64,000 bases of DNA, taken from the NCBI GenBank assembly GCA_946965045.2, contig OX337230.1, positions 2,728,001 to 2,792,000 on the forward strand. Reading direction: 5' to 3'. Position numbers and translations under genes: made by a program. This DNA is from Epithemia pelagica. Taxonomy: Eukaryota > Bacillariophyta > Bacillariophyceae > Surirellales > Surirellaceae. Under the pieces are notes generated by a model. That model was given only the letters and a program-made list of their open reading frames with translations, did not search any database and was not told the origin of the DNA. Positions 52,142 through 62,597 of the stretch are shown piece after piece. Each line of letters opens with the position of its first letter. The stretch's first letter is position 1.

Positions 52142-53715
52142 GTGTGCCCATGACGGGCGAAAACGTACCGTTGGGCACATGTTTTCAACAAGGAATAACT
52201 CGATCAATATTAGCCCTACGACAGTGATCTGATGCATCTTACCAATCTTTTAGGCATTCTCTGTCACCATTTGATGCTCCATTTGGCCTACATAGGACAT
52301 ATGGGGGTCATAGGAGTGCCTCTAACAGAAGCTTGTGGTGCGTGCAACGTGTGTGGGCACATTATGGGCACATTATAGAAACTCATGTAAAGCTCGGCGT
52401 TTAGACTTACTGCGTCCTAGTATTTGAACTTGTAGGCAACACTTGGCTCCTGAGTCTCAGAGAACTCAAGGGACAGGTTGCTATTTGGTTGTTGAGGTCG
52501 CTGGCGTTGACGACGAGCACCAACAACAACGTCGATTCCTGTCAAGTTTTCATTCTCGTTGGCTCCAGACGGCGTGGTGACGAGGAGGACCTGTTGTGCA
52601 TTTGATGAGGCCGCCATTTCTTGTTCATGTTGATCTTGCTCTCATTGTTGTGGTTGTTGTTTTTGGGTGGCCACGTGAGTAATTGCAGTGGTCTGAGGGA
52701 GCTGCTGTCCCTGCTGCTGTTGCACTTGTCGTGCTCCTGCTGCTGGACGGTGCAGCGCACGATAGACATCTCCAGGGAATCTGTCATCTTGATTTATCTT
52801 TCGAAGCTGGTAAGATGTCTTGTGTAAGAGCTCACGTGTCCTGCTTCCATCCCTCATGTTGAGTAGCTCAACTTCCCAAGCCTTGCTGCCCCGGGCTTGC
52901 ACAATGATCACAGTTTCATTGCTGGCCCTGATGAAAGCCCTGGACCCAGGACCAAGCCGACTTCCTCCAGCCATTCCTTCTTCTTTGTCGTCGTCTGTTT
53001 TGTCTTGCTGTTATCACTACCCTCGACACTGTCGTTCTCTCGTTGTCTTGTTGTCGTGCTCAAGATATTGACACTTTTTGTGATGATTCCCATTACAAAA
53101 AGGTTCAAATACTTGAACGCAAAAAGCTTCCATAGAGCATTCCTCATCCTGATGAACAATCCCGATGGGGACTGTTCAAATAGCACAAGAACATGTGTTG
53201 CCATTGTATGATTGTTGGATTGGTGTGTGCGTTCAAAATTTTGGGGTACACATTTTTGTCAAAGAATCTTCTGGGTGTCCCCCGTGGGGTTCGCACTTCC
53301 GAATCAGCGCCGACCTGAACACGCCAGGCCGGACATGGCCGGGACGTGGCTGGGAAAGTCGACCATGGGACAAAAAATGGCGCAAAAGTGTTACAATGCA
53401 TCTGCCAAAAACGTCTCGACGTCTTATCATGGTCATAGGACTGTCATGCGACCTCCCATAATGGTGGGCCCACATGTGCCCAAGTGTCCCCAACTGTGCC
53501 CACATGCACCGTCACGGTGCACAAGCCCCCAATGGAGGCGCTCATATGACCTAGATATGTCATATATGGGTGTCATGGCATATCAAATGGTGACAGAGGA
53601 TGTCTTGAAGAAAAAGTTTGAGCATCCACATGTTGCCGTAGGCCTAATATTGGTCATGTTATATCTAGTTGAAAACATGTGCCCAAAGGGTCGTTTTGAC
53701 CTGTAATGGGCACAC
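52142..53715 (-). mobile_element. DNA element with long imperfect inverted repeats
   Basis: 1,574 bp. Both ends start GTGTGCCCAT and share about 80-85 bp including TTGGGCACATGTTTTCAAC and ATCAATATTAG-CCTACG. Farther in, both sides again share TCTGTCACCATTTGAT, then GACATAT, GGTCATA and a TGTGGGCACA phrase. The inverted repeats therefore extend roughly 240-250 bp per side at reduced identity. I could not find a target-site duplication (flanks TCCGG and GGCTA). Inside is only one short broken ORF, so the element has no transposase and its superfamily is not determined. Confidence 0.75.
52417..52974 (-). pseudogene. Single ORF of the long-inverted-repeat element, with one stop
   Basis: From the ATG at 52974 the frame reads MAGGSRLGPGSRAFIRASNE and VELLNMRDGSRTRELLHKTS, then a Gln-rich stretch, a TGA at 52642-52644, and continues in the same frame with Gln/Glu-rich text to 52417. 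About 185 codons in all. The first 65 residues could form a small beta-barrel (KOW- or Tudor-like), as sometimes found at the start of algal transposase polyproteins; that is inference. No catalytic domain follows. Confidence 0.5.
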
Positions 53716-54166
53716 GGCTAGAGGAGGCACTAGGACATCTACCTAGGTAGTAGGAGTAGGAGGAGTTGCATCCACTCCAACCTACTCCTACGATGGTCAA
53801 CTCAGCGATCTCCGCCGACGACCGAAAGCAAAGGAGTATATATGAATGTGTGGGTGGAATGCTTGGAATAGCGGTGCGCTCAGTCCTCACCACTCTCCGG
53901 CTACTGGATCAGAGCGAACCAGTTTGACTTTCGTCTTGGTCGTCGAGAAATGGGACTCCGTCCACGTTCTTTGAGCGAAGACAGCTTCCATGGGTCGACG
54001 TCCATCGCTCGGAATACGTTCAAAGCATGATACTCTCATGCAGCGTGGAAGATTCCAACTGACGTGATGCGGATATGAATACGAGTACTCCTACAACAAG
54101 CATTAAAACGTGGTTGCTAGCAACGTGCACACAAACACTGAGCAGACCAAAACTCTTCATAATTCG
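53716..54166. other. Intergenic with a short hairpin
   Basis: An inverted repeat GTAGGAGTAGG (about 53749) and CCTACTCCTAC (about 53779) can fold into an 11-bp stem. Otherwise nothing seen; likely the promoter region of the next gene. Confidence 0.4.
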
Positions 54167-55777
54167 ATGGCTGATTTCATTGTTTGCCAATCCTGCGAAA
54201 TGACAACAACGATGGAGAATACAAATGAGGCAGATATTGTTGTCCCCCCTACCTTGTCTGTTGGGCAACTTCGAGCATGGCTTGCGCAATTTGCCGAAGA
54301 CAATCGAGAGCATTACGAGAGTAACATGGTGCAGAAAAAGGAGTACCAGCGCTCTGCTCGTCCACCTGGTGGAAGCTTGCAACAGCATCTCGATCGAACC
54401 GCAAGTAGTACCAGCAGTACTGTCTCTTCATCTCATGATAGTCTTGTAGGTTTGCATGGGCGCAGCATGGACGAACTCTCCATCCAACAGGAACAAGAAA
54501 TCACAATGAAACCAAGGCCCGCAGATGCGTCCTCCTATTTTGACGTCGAAAGGCGAAGGTCGAGTGAAGACGATTCCATTTTTCAGCATCTCGAAGACGC
54601 GAGAGAACACAACGCGGAAGGCACAATCGAGGGATATTCGCATCAGGTTCTCGACGTGTTCAAGGAAGATGAAGAAGAGTATCGCATTGTATCAATTCGA
54701 AAGCTATTGGAAGCGCCGAAACCTACACGGCGTCATGATCTTGGAATGGCTTGGGATGAATATCTTGACGACGACTTCTCTGATCCATTTGCTGCCTTGA
54801 GACGAACGCCGGCACAGGTCAGTAAATCAAAAGAAACTGCTCTAACCATGTCGCCTAGTCCGAATAGGCCGCGCTTTACGAACAATGTCGGCTCGACCAG
54901 CTTACGTAAGGATACTATGGTTCACTCGCCATTTCGAAATAAGAATTTGAGCTCGGACGATGAAGTAGATTCCCTCTCAACGAAATCCCGTTCCAGTAGC
55001 CGCAGCCTACGAAGCCGGCTCCCTATGCTCTTGTGCAAATCTGGAAAAGAAGAGAACATCAAACATATCCAAAGAACATACCACAATGGGCCACTTCCTA
55101 GAACTCATCCCTTCCCCGCAAAGGGCCCACTTCGACCTCTTTCTCCGTACTCATTCCATGATACTTCAGACTTCACGTCAAATCGTGCAGCTGACGACTC
55201 TGAGTTATGCCCTTTGACAGAAAAAGAGAGTTTTCATGGTTATGGTGATGAATTCGCTCAGAGCACTGTTTCATGCCCCGATTTTGCAGCAGCTACCACA
55301 TACCTTCAGAAATTCAACGTGTCAGAGGCGACACAGCAGCAGGAGCAAAATCAGACCAATCGCCGGGAGATGCGCTCGCATCGCTTCTCTAGGAAGGAAA
55401 GTGAGCATCATGGTACATCGGCCATCCTTCCTGGAGCCGTGGATCCTGCTCTTAGCGAGATGTTTTCACTCGACGACAAGGACGACGGAAAACCTGGAAA
55501 AGTCAGATTAAACGACGACTATGGAGTTCGTACCAAGTCACGAAATGAAAGCAGAAACTCGGCCTTTGAGCGTGTTTCTCGTGTTAGTGAGACGGTGTCA
55601 CGGTTTGGGGGCAATGGTCGACGCTACTCCACGGTGCAGCTTCGGCAGAAAGAGCTGGAGCGGCAGTGGGCAACGTCTCGGGCTGTCCAACATGTGAAGA
55701 AAGTTCGGTGGCAGGTTTGCACTAGCACGGGCAATTATAAAAAGAGAATCGTGGTGGATCCAGAACCATCCACCTAA
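54167..55777 (+). CDS. Large low-complexity protein, unrecognised
   Basis: 536 residues from the ATG at 54167; the frame is open a little further upstream but without ATG. Near the start are paired Cys (MADFIVCQSCEM) and a short helical block (LSVGQLRAWLAQFAEDNREH). The rest is Ser/Arg/Asp/Glu-rich and probably disordered, with RRRSSEDD and RSSSRSLRSR phosphorylation-type patches. The basic C-terminus is LRQKELERQWATSRAVQHVKK. No domain known to me; regulatory or scaffold protein is a guess. No intron needed. Confidence 0.65.
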   Translation: MADFIVCQSCEMTTTMENTNEADIVVPPTLSVGQLRAWLAQFAEDNREHYESNMVQKKEYQRSARPPGGSLQQHLDRTASSTSSTVSSSHDSLVGLHGRSMDELSIQQEQEITMKPRPADASSYFDVERRRSSEDDSIFQHLEDAREHNAEGTIEGYSHQVLDVFKEDEEEYRIVSIRKLLEAPKPTRRHDLGMAWDEYLDDDFSDPFAALRRTPAQVSKSKETALTMSPSPNRPRFTNNVGSTSLRKDTMVHSPFRNKNLSSDDEVDSLSTKSRSSSRSLRSRLPMLLCKSGKEENIKHIQRTYHNGPLPRTHPFPAKGPLRPLSPYSFHDTSDFTSNRAADDSELCPLTEKESFHGYGDEFAQSTVSCPDFAAATTYLQKFNVSEATQQQEQNQTNRREMRSHRFSRKESEHHGTSAILPGAVDPALSEMFSLDDKDDGKPGKVRLNDDYGVRTKSRNESRNSAFERVSRVSETVSRFGGNGRRYSTVQLRQKELERQWATSRAVQHVKKVRWQVCTSTGNYKKRIVVDPEPST

Positions 55778-55951
55778 TCACTCGAGTCTTCGGATCCAAA
55801 CCTCTCGTGCATGTATTGGGGCAAACTGAAGAAGAAAGACGTTCATGATGTTGATTCACCAAACAAAACAGGATATAGCTTGTGTTGTGGCCAGCGGTAA
55901 ATTAAGTTTGAAAAATTGTCAGAGTTCAGCTAGATATCATTTGGATCAAAC

Positions 55952-56473
55952 TTAAAGATTGAAGGATCGACCGTATCCGAGATCCCGGAAAACGCTACAG
56001 GAAGAAACTTTCCCCGATGCTACGTCCACCGTGGCCTTAACTTGACCAACCATTGTTCCTCTTCCCTCACTTTCGTTAGTTTGACCCAGCCCAAACGGCA
56101 TGGGGACGGCGGAGAGTCCGCGTCCACTTTTACGAAAAGCAGCATTGAATCGCACAGCAACGGATCCCGCCACTGGTGAACCGTATCCTACGACCACCGT
56201 CACTCGGTCCAAACGTCCCAGTTCATCATTGGCCTTGGAATCCTTTCGTAATGCTGCTACAACCTTGTCGATTGCTGTTTGGGCTTCCCGTTCTGAGATC
56301 TGAGCACGAAGAAGTGTCTTCGCTGGTCGGTGCAACCGATGGATCTGATTCGCATACTGACGACGGTGTGCGACTTGATGAAGGAAGCTACAACATGGAG
56401 AACATTGAAGAAAACATAGCACAATCAGAACGAAAGTCCATGTTCGACTTTGCGACAGATTGCATCCACTCAT
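55952..56473 (-). CDS. Small secretory or plastid-targeted protein
   Basis: 173 residues from the ATG at 56473. Residues 10-30 (WTFVLIVLCFLQCSPCCSF) form a signal peptide ending near Cys-Ser-Phe, followed by a basic His/Arg-rich stretch (HRRQYANQIHRLHRPAKTLL), as in plastid leaders of complex algae. The mature part begins about residue 55 with a helix (REAQTAIDKVVAALRKD) and then beta-like segments (DRVTVVVGYGSPVAGSVAVR, GQVKATVDVASGKVSSCSVF). I do not recognise the family. Convergent with the preceding gene, separated by 174 bp. Confidence 0.65.
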   Translation of the reverse strand: MSGCNLSQSRTWTFVLIVLCFLQCSPCCSFLHQVAHRRQYANQIHRLHRPAKTLLRAQISEREAQTAIDKVVAALRKDSKANDELGRLDRVTVVVGYGSPVAGSVAVRFNAAFRKSGRGLSAVPMPFGLGQTNESEGRGTMVGQVKATVDVASGKVSSCSVFRDLGYGRSFNL

Positions 56474-56773
56474 ATCGATATTCGTTAAGAGAGCAAACGG
56501 AGCGATGTTTTTGGAGGTACAGAGTTCAGTGTTGATGTTTTATGTTTGATGATCTTCCGAGTTCAACTCCATCCCGGTCGCCCATCTACCGTTAAAGGGG
56601 CCCCCCTGCTCCATGCCCCGTATTGGAGTTTTGGATTTGGTTGTTTTGAGCCCCGATGCCGATGACGGACGTTGCATCATTACTATGATGCTTACTGTAG
56701 GAGGTCGGCGTTTCGCGTTTCGCGATGCTGTTTTTGGTGCTTGTTACAGCGATTCATTCAACGACGACTAACG

Positions 56774-57867
56774 ATGTTGCGTGCGTCCAGATCAATTCTA
56801 TCGTTCAGGCGAAGGTGAGTGACTGAGTAAAGAAAACCCTTCTCTCGTTCTGACTAGCAACAGAGAAGGATGGTGCAGGGAGAAGCGACTACGAGATTGT
56901 ACGATATCGGTAACATCTTATCTTACGATGTCCCGTTTTTCCCCTTGCACCAGCGCCAAGTTTCTGGGACCCTCTTGCCAAAACTTCCATGTTTCGGCTC
57001 GTCGTGAGGAGGAAGCAAAATCAGTAGAAGCTTCTAAGGAAGCTGACGACGGTTGGTACACACCGGCCTACGGAATTGCGGCCGGTCTTACCGTTGCCGT
57101 TCCTGCCATCCATTACCAATGGTACTTGATCAATGAAGAAACCCAGGTACATGGAACAAGCTCAAGAGTAAAATTTGGTTGTCTGTATCACCGTGTGTCT
57201 CAAATGTTTTTTGTTTATTTTACAGCTGGCGGCTTGTTTCATTGCATTCTGCGGTGTTTTCTACAAACAATTTGGTAATTCGATTTACGAGTCTTTGGAA
57301 GAAGAGGGTAAACGTATGCTTGTCGAGACAAACAAGGCGGAAGATGCTGTCATCAGCAATTTGGAGGAAACAATCGAGGACCTTAAGTCTGGACAAGGTC
57401 TTCTTGAGCAATTGGAGGCGATGAAGGAGCTGACAGAGGAGACTTATGCGAAACAAAACGCCACGGGAAAAATCAAGCCCCTTTACGCGTACAAGACACA
57501 AGTGGAGAAGCTCTTGTCGGTAATTGCTTCGGAAGAAGCTGCAGGCGAGGAGAAGGCGAAAATGGCGTTGATGGAGGAAGCAACTGCTGTTGTCCAGGCT
57601 AACTTCGCTTCTGATAAGAGTCTGAAGAAGAAGGCTTTGTCCAACGCAGTTGCTGTACTTAAAGGCGCTAAATCTGACTCTGATCCTGTTAAGGATGCCT
57701 ACATGGCCTTCTTTGCGCTCAAGAAAGCTGAAGCTGCAAAGATTGATGAGGCTGCTGAAATCCAGGAGGCGCGTGCTTCTTTGATCACGAAGCTCAACAC
57801 AGTTGCAATGACCGAAAAATTCTACTTCAACTTTGATGCCTCTGGAACACCCAAAATGATTGCTTAA
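56774..57867 (+). CDS. Mitochondrial ATP synthase subunit b
   Basis: Three exons, join(56774..56814, 56954..57146, 57226..57867), 291 residues. Introns are 139 bp (GTGAGT...GCACCAG) and 79 bp (GTACAT...TTTTACAG), both joining in frame. The N-terminus MLRASRSILSFRRSAKF is a mitochondrial presequence. Membrane helices are AYGIAAGLTVAVPAIHYQWY and LAACFIAFCGVFYKQFG, followed by a long charged helix (EEEGKRMLVETNKAEDAVIS onward), the layout of F-type ATPase subunit b (ATP4/ATP5PB family). It forms the peripheral stalk of complex V in the inner membrane. Identification rests on topology and the first-helix region; similarity is modest beyond that. Confidence 0.75.
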
Positions 57868-57922
57868 TCACAGGATTAGTACATCGGATTTTTTATTTAT
57901 CTCTCCAGACTTAAAATCATGA

Positions 57923-58804
57923 TTAGCTGAGGGCGGACATAAATGATGGTTTGACAGCCAATGCCTCCGTGGTAATAACTTTGTCAATCAGACCGTATTC
58001 CACAGCTTCGTCGGGTTGCAGATACTTGACTCGACTACAATCATCGATCACAGTTGCCAAAGGCTTTCCACTTGCTGAGGCAATAAGCTCGCATAGCTTG
58101 CGTCGGTTTTGTTGCACTTCTTTCGCCTTGATCGCAATGTCCGAGGCCTGCCCTCTTGCCTGTGATTTCGGTTGATTGAGCAAGATTGTCGCATTCGGGA
58201 GAGCATATCGTTGTCCACGCTTCCCCTGTGCCAACAACATTGCAGCCGCTCCAAAGGCCTGACCCAAAGCGACCGTGTGTACGGGTGGGCGAACGTACTT
58301 CATAACATCGGCAATCGCAAAGGCTTCTGTCTCGAATCCTACCGGTTGTCCATTGGCAGTGGTGGTACCTGATGAATTGATGTACATGGTAATTGGGTCC
58401 GAAGTCGATTCGTAGTTTAAATAAAGAAGTTCCGCAATGATGAGCTCTGTCACCGCCGGAACAAGAGGCATACCGATGTAGATGATCCGGTTGTGCAAAA
58501 GCAGCGATGGAAGATCTGGCGGCGGTCCAATACGTACACCTTCAGGACAAGTAGAACAAAAGAGTCAGATGGCAAGCGGGTCATTTTCAAGTCACTGACA
58601 GCGAATCTTACCATCATAGTACTCATCCTGATACGCTCTTTCAGCACCACCAGCCACCATCTGTACGAAAGATGGACGACGAACAGGAGTGGCTCCCACG
58701 TTCGACTCGGTTGAAATACTTGAGCGAAGGGGACGTGCCGGCGAGAAGGCTGCTGCCCCTTGGACGTTCAAGAGAAGAGTCATAATCAACGCACAAAATT
58801 TCAT
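57923..58804 (-). CDS. Plastid ClpP-family subunit, non-catalytic ClpR type
   Basis: Two exons, complement(join(57923..58539, 58612..58804)), 269 residues. The 72-bp intron (GTAAGA...CCTGAAG) joins as DEYYDG-VRIGPPPD. The leader MKFCALIMTLLLNVQGAAAF is a signal peptide with an AAAF plastid-cleavage motif, then an Arg/Ser-rich transit part. The ClpP fold is clear: LLLHNRIIYIGMPLVPAV, ITMYINSSGTTTANGQ, VHTVALGQAFGAAAMLLAQG, EYGLIDKVI. The catalytic Ser position (normally GQAASMG) reads GQAFGAA, and the His position (normally MIHQP) reads LLNQP. Both are lost, so this is a ClpR-like structural subunit of the stromal Clp protease. Confidence 0.9.
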
Positions 58805-59689
58805 TGTTGTTTCCACTAAGCTTCTTTACAAGGAAGATTTCGCACACTGACTATAGAAAAGGTGGTGCAGAGAGATCTTTGATCTTTGTTAAAACCGAGA
58901 GAGAGAAGAGTTGTCATCTTTCTTGCCTCGAGGATGCTGCTGGCGTGGTACTGTTTACGGCTATAGTAAATAAGTCAGCAGATTTCGTCAATCTCGAGAA
59001 AGCTCCACGTGTCTTTTGGGTCAGAGGTCAGATGAGACGGGACCCCTCCGCGTAGGAGATGATGGCCGGTGGCGTCCTCTGTATCATGGTTTGTTTGTAA
59101 TTTCCGTCTAGAACTGCTTCATCTATCTATTGTGACGGCGAGAAATATAAACCTCCCACTGTCTGCTGCGACCGCGAGAGCGAGAGAGGCATCATCAAGG
59201 GTATAGCTCAACCATTCCCGCGGTTTCAGTTCTATATCTGGATCCTTCCAGTAACGAATAATGCCGTCGAACAACGGATATTAACAGAGAGGTGTCGTCG
59301 TTTCTGATTTTCAGTGAGCTGGTTTTGCTCTTCGTCAGCAATCTACTCAAGAGGGAAAATATCTCCGCAGACCGCTGTCGGCCGGAACAATCACTTTGAC
59401 GTCTATATAGGCGGAATTGATGGAGTAACGGTCACTAGCTAGTGCTTAGGTTCGACTCCTAAGTGCTCCTCCTTTTCCAGCCACGACAACACTGTCCTTC
59501 GTGCTTTTAAGTGTCAACTATCATTTTGACATGCCTCTTTGGTCTTTCGTTCTTATAAGCTATTGAAGAATAAAAAAAGACTCTTTGACAACCTTCGACG
59601 CAACGGATCCATGTCAAACAATGAGACATCAGACAAACGACAGATAGTCCTTAGTAAGTCATCAATTACTGATTCTACGTTGAAAATGC
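58805..59689. other. Intergenic, contains a possible Pol III promoter element
   Basis: No protein gene supported. At 59449-59459 the sequence GGTTCGACTCC matches the tRNA B-box consensus. It lies in a perfect 5-bp T-arm-like stem (TTAGG/CCTAA), with TATATA at about 59404 upstream and TTTT at 59473-59476 downstream. D-arm and anticodon arm cannot be fitted, so it is not a normal tRNA. Confidence 0.35.
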
Positions 59690-60928
59690 TTATTCCTTCT
59701 TGGATTCATCTTCTTTTTCTTTGGCTTTTCGGAGTGCCTCCTGGATCTCGGGATCATTTGTGTCCACGCCTTCTGCAGAACCAAGTAGTTCATTCACGAA
59801 GGACGGATCTTGGAACTGTTGCTGTCCAGCAGCATTGGATTCATCTTGTGTGTCGTGCTGCATAGACATTTGCAAAGCCATTTGCATGGCAGCGTCGTCA
59901 TCCTCATCCAACTCCATTCCTTCGGCCGTGCCACCGGATTTCTCTTCTTTTGCTTCCGCAGGTGCGGCAGTGGACGCAGTAGGTTCGTTCTCGTTCATCG
60001 ACATGGCTAGTGCCTGTTGCAGTAGGGCCTCTTCTTCCGAAAGGCCCATGTCATCTGCCTCCGCCATGGTTGTATCCGTGGAAGCAGCAGCAGCAGCCGC
60101 AGGTTCTGATGTAGCACCTTCGTCACTACCACCATCCGTTGAAGCTTGCGCTGCGGCCGCTCGCTCTTGCCGTACACGTTCCTCTTCCATACTAACACGT
60201 AGTGCCATGGCAAGTTCGGGGTCCATGTTTGGATCAACACCTCCATATTCGGCAAAGTTATTGGCATTGCCACCAGGTGAGGATCCCATAGCTGCTGCTG
60301 CAGCGGACGCGACAAAGGCTCCACCTGCGCCCAGAATCGGGCTACTACTCAAGACATCCGAAGGGAGTACACCAGCAGGAATAGTTACCAAATGACACGT
60401 CCTTTCATTTTCATCGTCACTGCGTCCATTGGCGGCATCCACCAATTCCTTGAGTTTCGGTTCGTTTTCTTCAAGTTCTCCCATCGCAACAACATCAATT
60501 GCGATATTATTCTTTTTCAACTGACGGCCTGCTTTCTGGAGAGCCTTGACTTCACTTTCCAATGGTGTTCCAACAAAAGCCACAATTCGTTGGCCACCAT
60601 TTTTCTCTGGTCTATGCTTAAGTGCAAGACTCGCAACTTGTACAGCAGCTGTCAGATCCGAGTTGGATGTTTGCATCGTCTGAGACCCTCCACCCATGGT
60701 CTTTGTAGCATCGTGCAGAGCCCCAAGTATTTTTCCGATCTCCTGAGTCGGGCTTACCAAAACTTGTGTTCCGGCCGCAACACCAACAGTGGATTGTGCA
60801 TGAGATTGCGTTTTGGCACCCACCAACAGGTTGGCGGCGTCTTGCTGCGCTTCCAATCGTGTGGGAACATAGTCACCATTGCGCATATACTCAGAGCAAT
60901 CCAAAAGGACGATGCAAGACTCTAACAT
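59690..60928 (-). CDS. RPN10: 26S proteasome non-ATPase subunit 4 (Rpn10)
   Basis: 412 residues from the ATG at 60928. It begins MLESCIVLLDCSEYMRNGDY, matching the conserved Rpn10 start with the metal-site DxSxYMRNGD motif. The von Willebrand A domain covers residues 1-190 (RIVAFVGTPLESEVKALQKA, KKNNIAIDVVAMGE). Three ubiquitin-interacting motifs follow: DPELAMALRVSMEEER (about 245), EEEALLQQALAMSMNE (about 310) and DAAMQMALQMSMQ (about 360). Linkers are Ala/Ser-rich. It is the ubiquitin receptor of the 19S particle. Family length is normal for a multi-UIM member. No intron seen. Confidence 0.97.
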   Translation of the reverse strand: MLESCIVLLDCSEYMRNGDYVPTRLEAQQDAANLLVGAKTQSHAQSTVGVAAGTQVLVSPTQEIGKILGALHDATKTMGGGSQTMQTSNSDLTAAVQVASLALKHRPEKNGGQRIVAFVGTPLESEVKALQKAGRQLKKNNIAIDVVAMGELEENEPKLKELVDAANGRSDDENERTCHLVTIPAGVLPSDVLSSSPILGAGGAFVASAAAAAMGSSPGGNANNFAEYGGVDPNMDPELAMALRVSMEEERVRQERAAAAQASTDGGSDEGATSEPAAAAAASTDTTMAEADDMGLSEEEALLQQALAMSMNENEPTASTAAPAEAKEEKSGGTAEGMELDEDDDAAMQMALQMSMQHDTQDESNAAGQQQFQDPSFVNELLGSAEGVDTNDPEIQEALRKAKEKEDESKKE

Positions 60929-61378
60929 TGTTTCCAAAGACTCTCGAAGGTTAAATGACGACACAAATGGATGTATTCCTGGCAACAACGACAATCAAAG
61001 GAGATGTGTGTGAGAAATGAGAAGAAGCGATAAGATCTCTTTGCGCTGCACACGCGTCACAAACGCGACTGGAGATCTATGTACATGTATCGGGGCAGGT
61101 AAGGTTACTCCTACAATTCCTTTGTTCTCGTCAACGAGAAGGAATAATTGTAAGAGGAAATGATCTCTCTAGCCAACAATTAATCGACTGTAGGATTAGG
61201 AGCTTGCAGTTACACTGAGAAAGACCGCTAGAGAGGACTCAATAGCGTTCATTGCTGCAGGAATTAACAACAGCGGTAGCCCAAAAGCGCAGTATTGTGG
61301 GCTATTTCCGTGATGTTGTTTTCCGTGTTATGGTTGCTTTCATTAATGCAGGACATGTTCTCCCGTTGACATGGCCCA
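60929..61378. other. Intergenic, nothing recognised
   Basis: Upstream region of the Rpn10 gene and 3' region of the next minus-strand gene. An imperfect inverted pair CTCCTACAATT (61107) and AATTGTAAGAG (61146) is present. No gene. Confidence 0.4.
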
Positions 61379-61917
61379 TTATTGCTGAGCAGAGCCTGTC
61401 GGCAATTCGTATATCTTGATCAAGTTTCCGCCTTTACCAAACCTAAACGAGCCATAGGCAAGGGAAATGGCCATCAAGACTACAATGGCAACCCAATTGA
61501 CAAGGGAATGGCGATCCGTAAATTGTGCTCTCGTGACAGCAGCAGCTTGTAGGACGTAACACACAAACAGAGCTTCACACACGTGTCTTCGGAACTTGCC
61601 ATCATCGACCTTGCGAATATGCCAAAGTATCCATCCACACGCTAAGCGAAGGCAGCCATACAACCTAAAGGGTCGAAGTGAAGTTGTTGTTAGTATAATC
61701 CGATGAATATTAACGAGAGAATGTGACACAAAAATTGGAAGTCTCGTCATGTATCTTACCGTAGGGTTTCGTGTACAGAATGGTTGTATGAGCCACCTCC
61801 CAGAGTAGCCAAGATTCCATGAGGAGCGGCAAGGGACATGATACCGAATGCTATTGAGACCACTGCATCCACAGCAAAAAGTTGGTCTAACTGCTTACGA
61901 GCGTTCTGATTCATCAT
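61379..61917 (-). CDS. Small four-helix membrane protein, unrecognised
   Basis: Two exons, complement(join(61379..61664, 61760..61917)), 147 residues from the double ATG at 61917/61914. The 95-bp intron (GTAAGATACATG...CCCTTTAG) joins as VHETLR-LYGCLRL in frame. Hydrophobic segments: FAVDAVVSIAFGIMSLAAPH, LYGCLRLACGWILWHI, FVCYVLQAAAVTRA, NWVAIVVLMAISLAYGSF. A charged KVDDGKFRR loop separates helices two and three. This layout occurs in several small eukaryotic membrane families; I cannot name it. Divergent from the polo-like kinase gene, with about 680 bp between start codons. Confidence 0.75.
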
Positions 61918-62597
61918 TGCATGGTTGTTTACATGACGACGATGGGAAATGGTTGTGAGAAAAATGAGCCCCAAAATGTAGGTCGGTAGTGTCAGTAATC
62001 GTCAACTACTGACTGTCTGTTTGAGGAATTAGTCGCGCTTTTCTGCAGCGGTTTGCGCGCCGGCTGAAATGCAATTTGAACAGAAGTAACACAGCACGGT
62101 ATTTTAGTGTAATTAGGGGGTATCTGGTTGAATTTATCAGTCGCAACTCGTTGGGGGTTCAGGCAGGCGTGAAAGGCATATATAGATGTGAGAAACCGAA
62201 AGATGCGGGCAATAGAGCCACCGTATCGTTAGCGCGGTCCCTTTTAAAATGTAGGAATGATAGTGCGGTCGACGGGCGTGATAGGGCAACGAGAATCTAT
62301 ATGTTCATCTTCAAAACCGTACAACAAGTATTCCGACATCATTCAAACCCCCACAAAACGCATTCCCAGCCACATCTTGAAAGTTGCCCACATTACTGGA
62401 AAGGATCTCATCAAAGAGCCTTTTCTGGAAGTCAGCAATCGTCTATCGTCTACGAACAAACAAATCTTCCCTCGCACATTTCATTTTGATCTTGTCTTGC
62501 AATCAGGCTTCCATAACACCAACAGCAGGGCTAAAGGCTTTCGGATCGACGGATATCTTGCTCGAAATTGAGGGGATCCGTTTCAGATTCGACAACC
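61918..62597. other. Shared upstream region
   Basis: Lies between the divergent membrane-protein and kinase genes. Several overlapping plus-strand ORFs (62076-62489 and others) are not supported as genes. No motif stands out. Confidence 0.4.

Noticed and set aside
52130-53725. TTAA or other target-site duplication around the long-inverted-repeat element
   Set aside because: Flanking bases TCCGG and GGCTA do not match, so no superfamily was assigned.
59402-59476. A normal tRNA gene
   Set aside because: Only the T arm fits; acceptor pairing is poor, and no D or anticodon arm fits within the available length.
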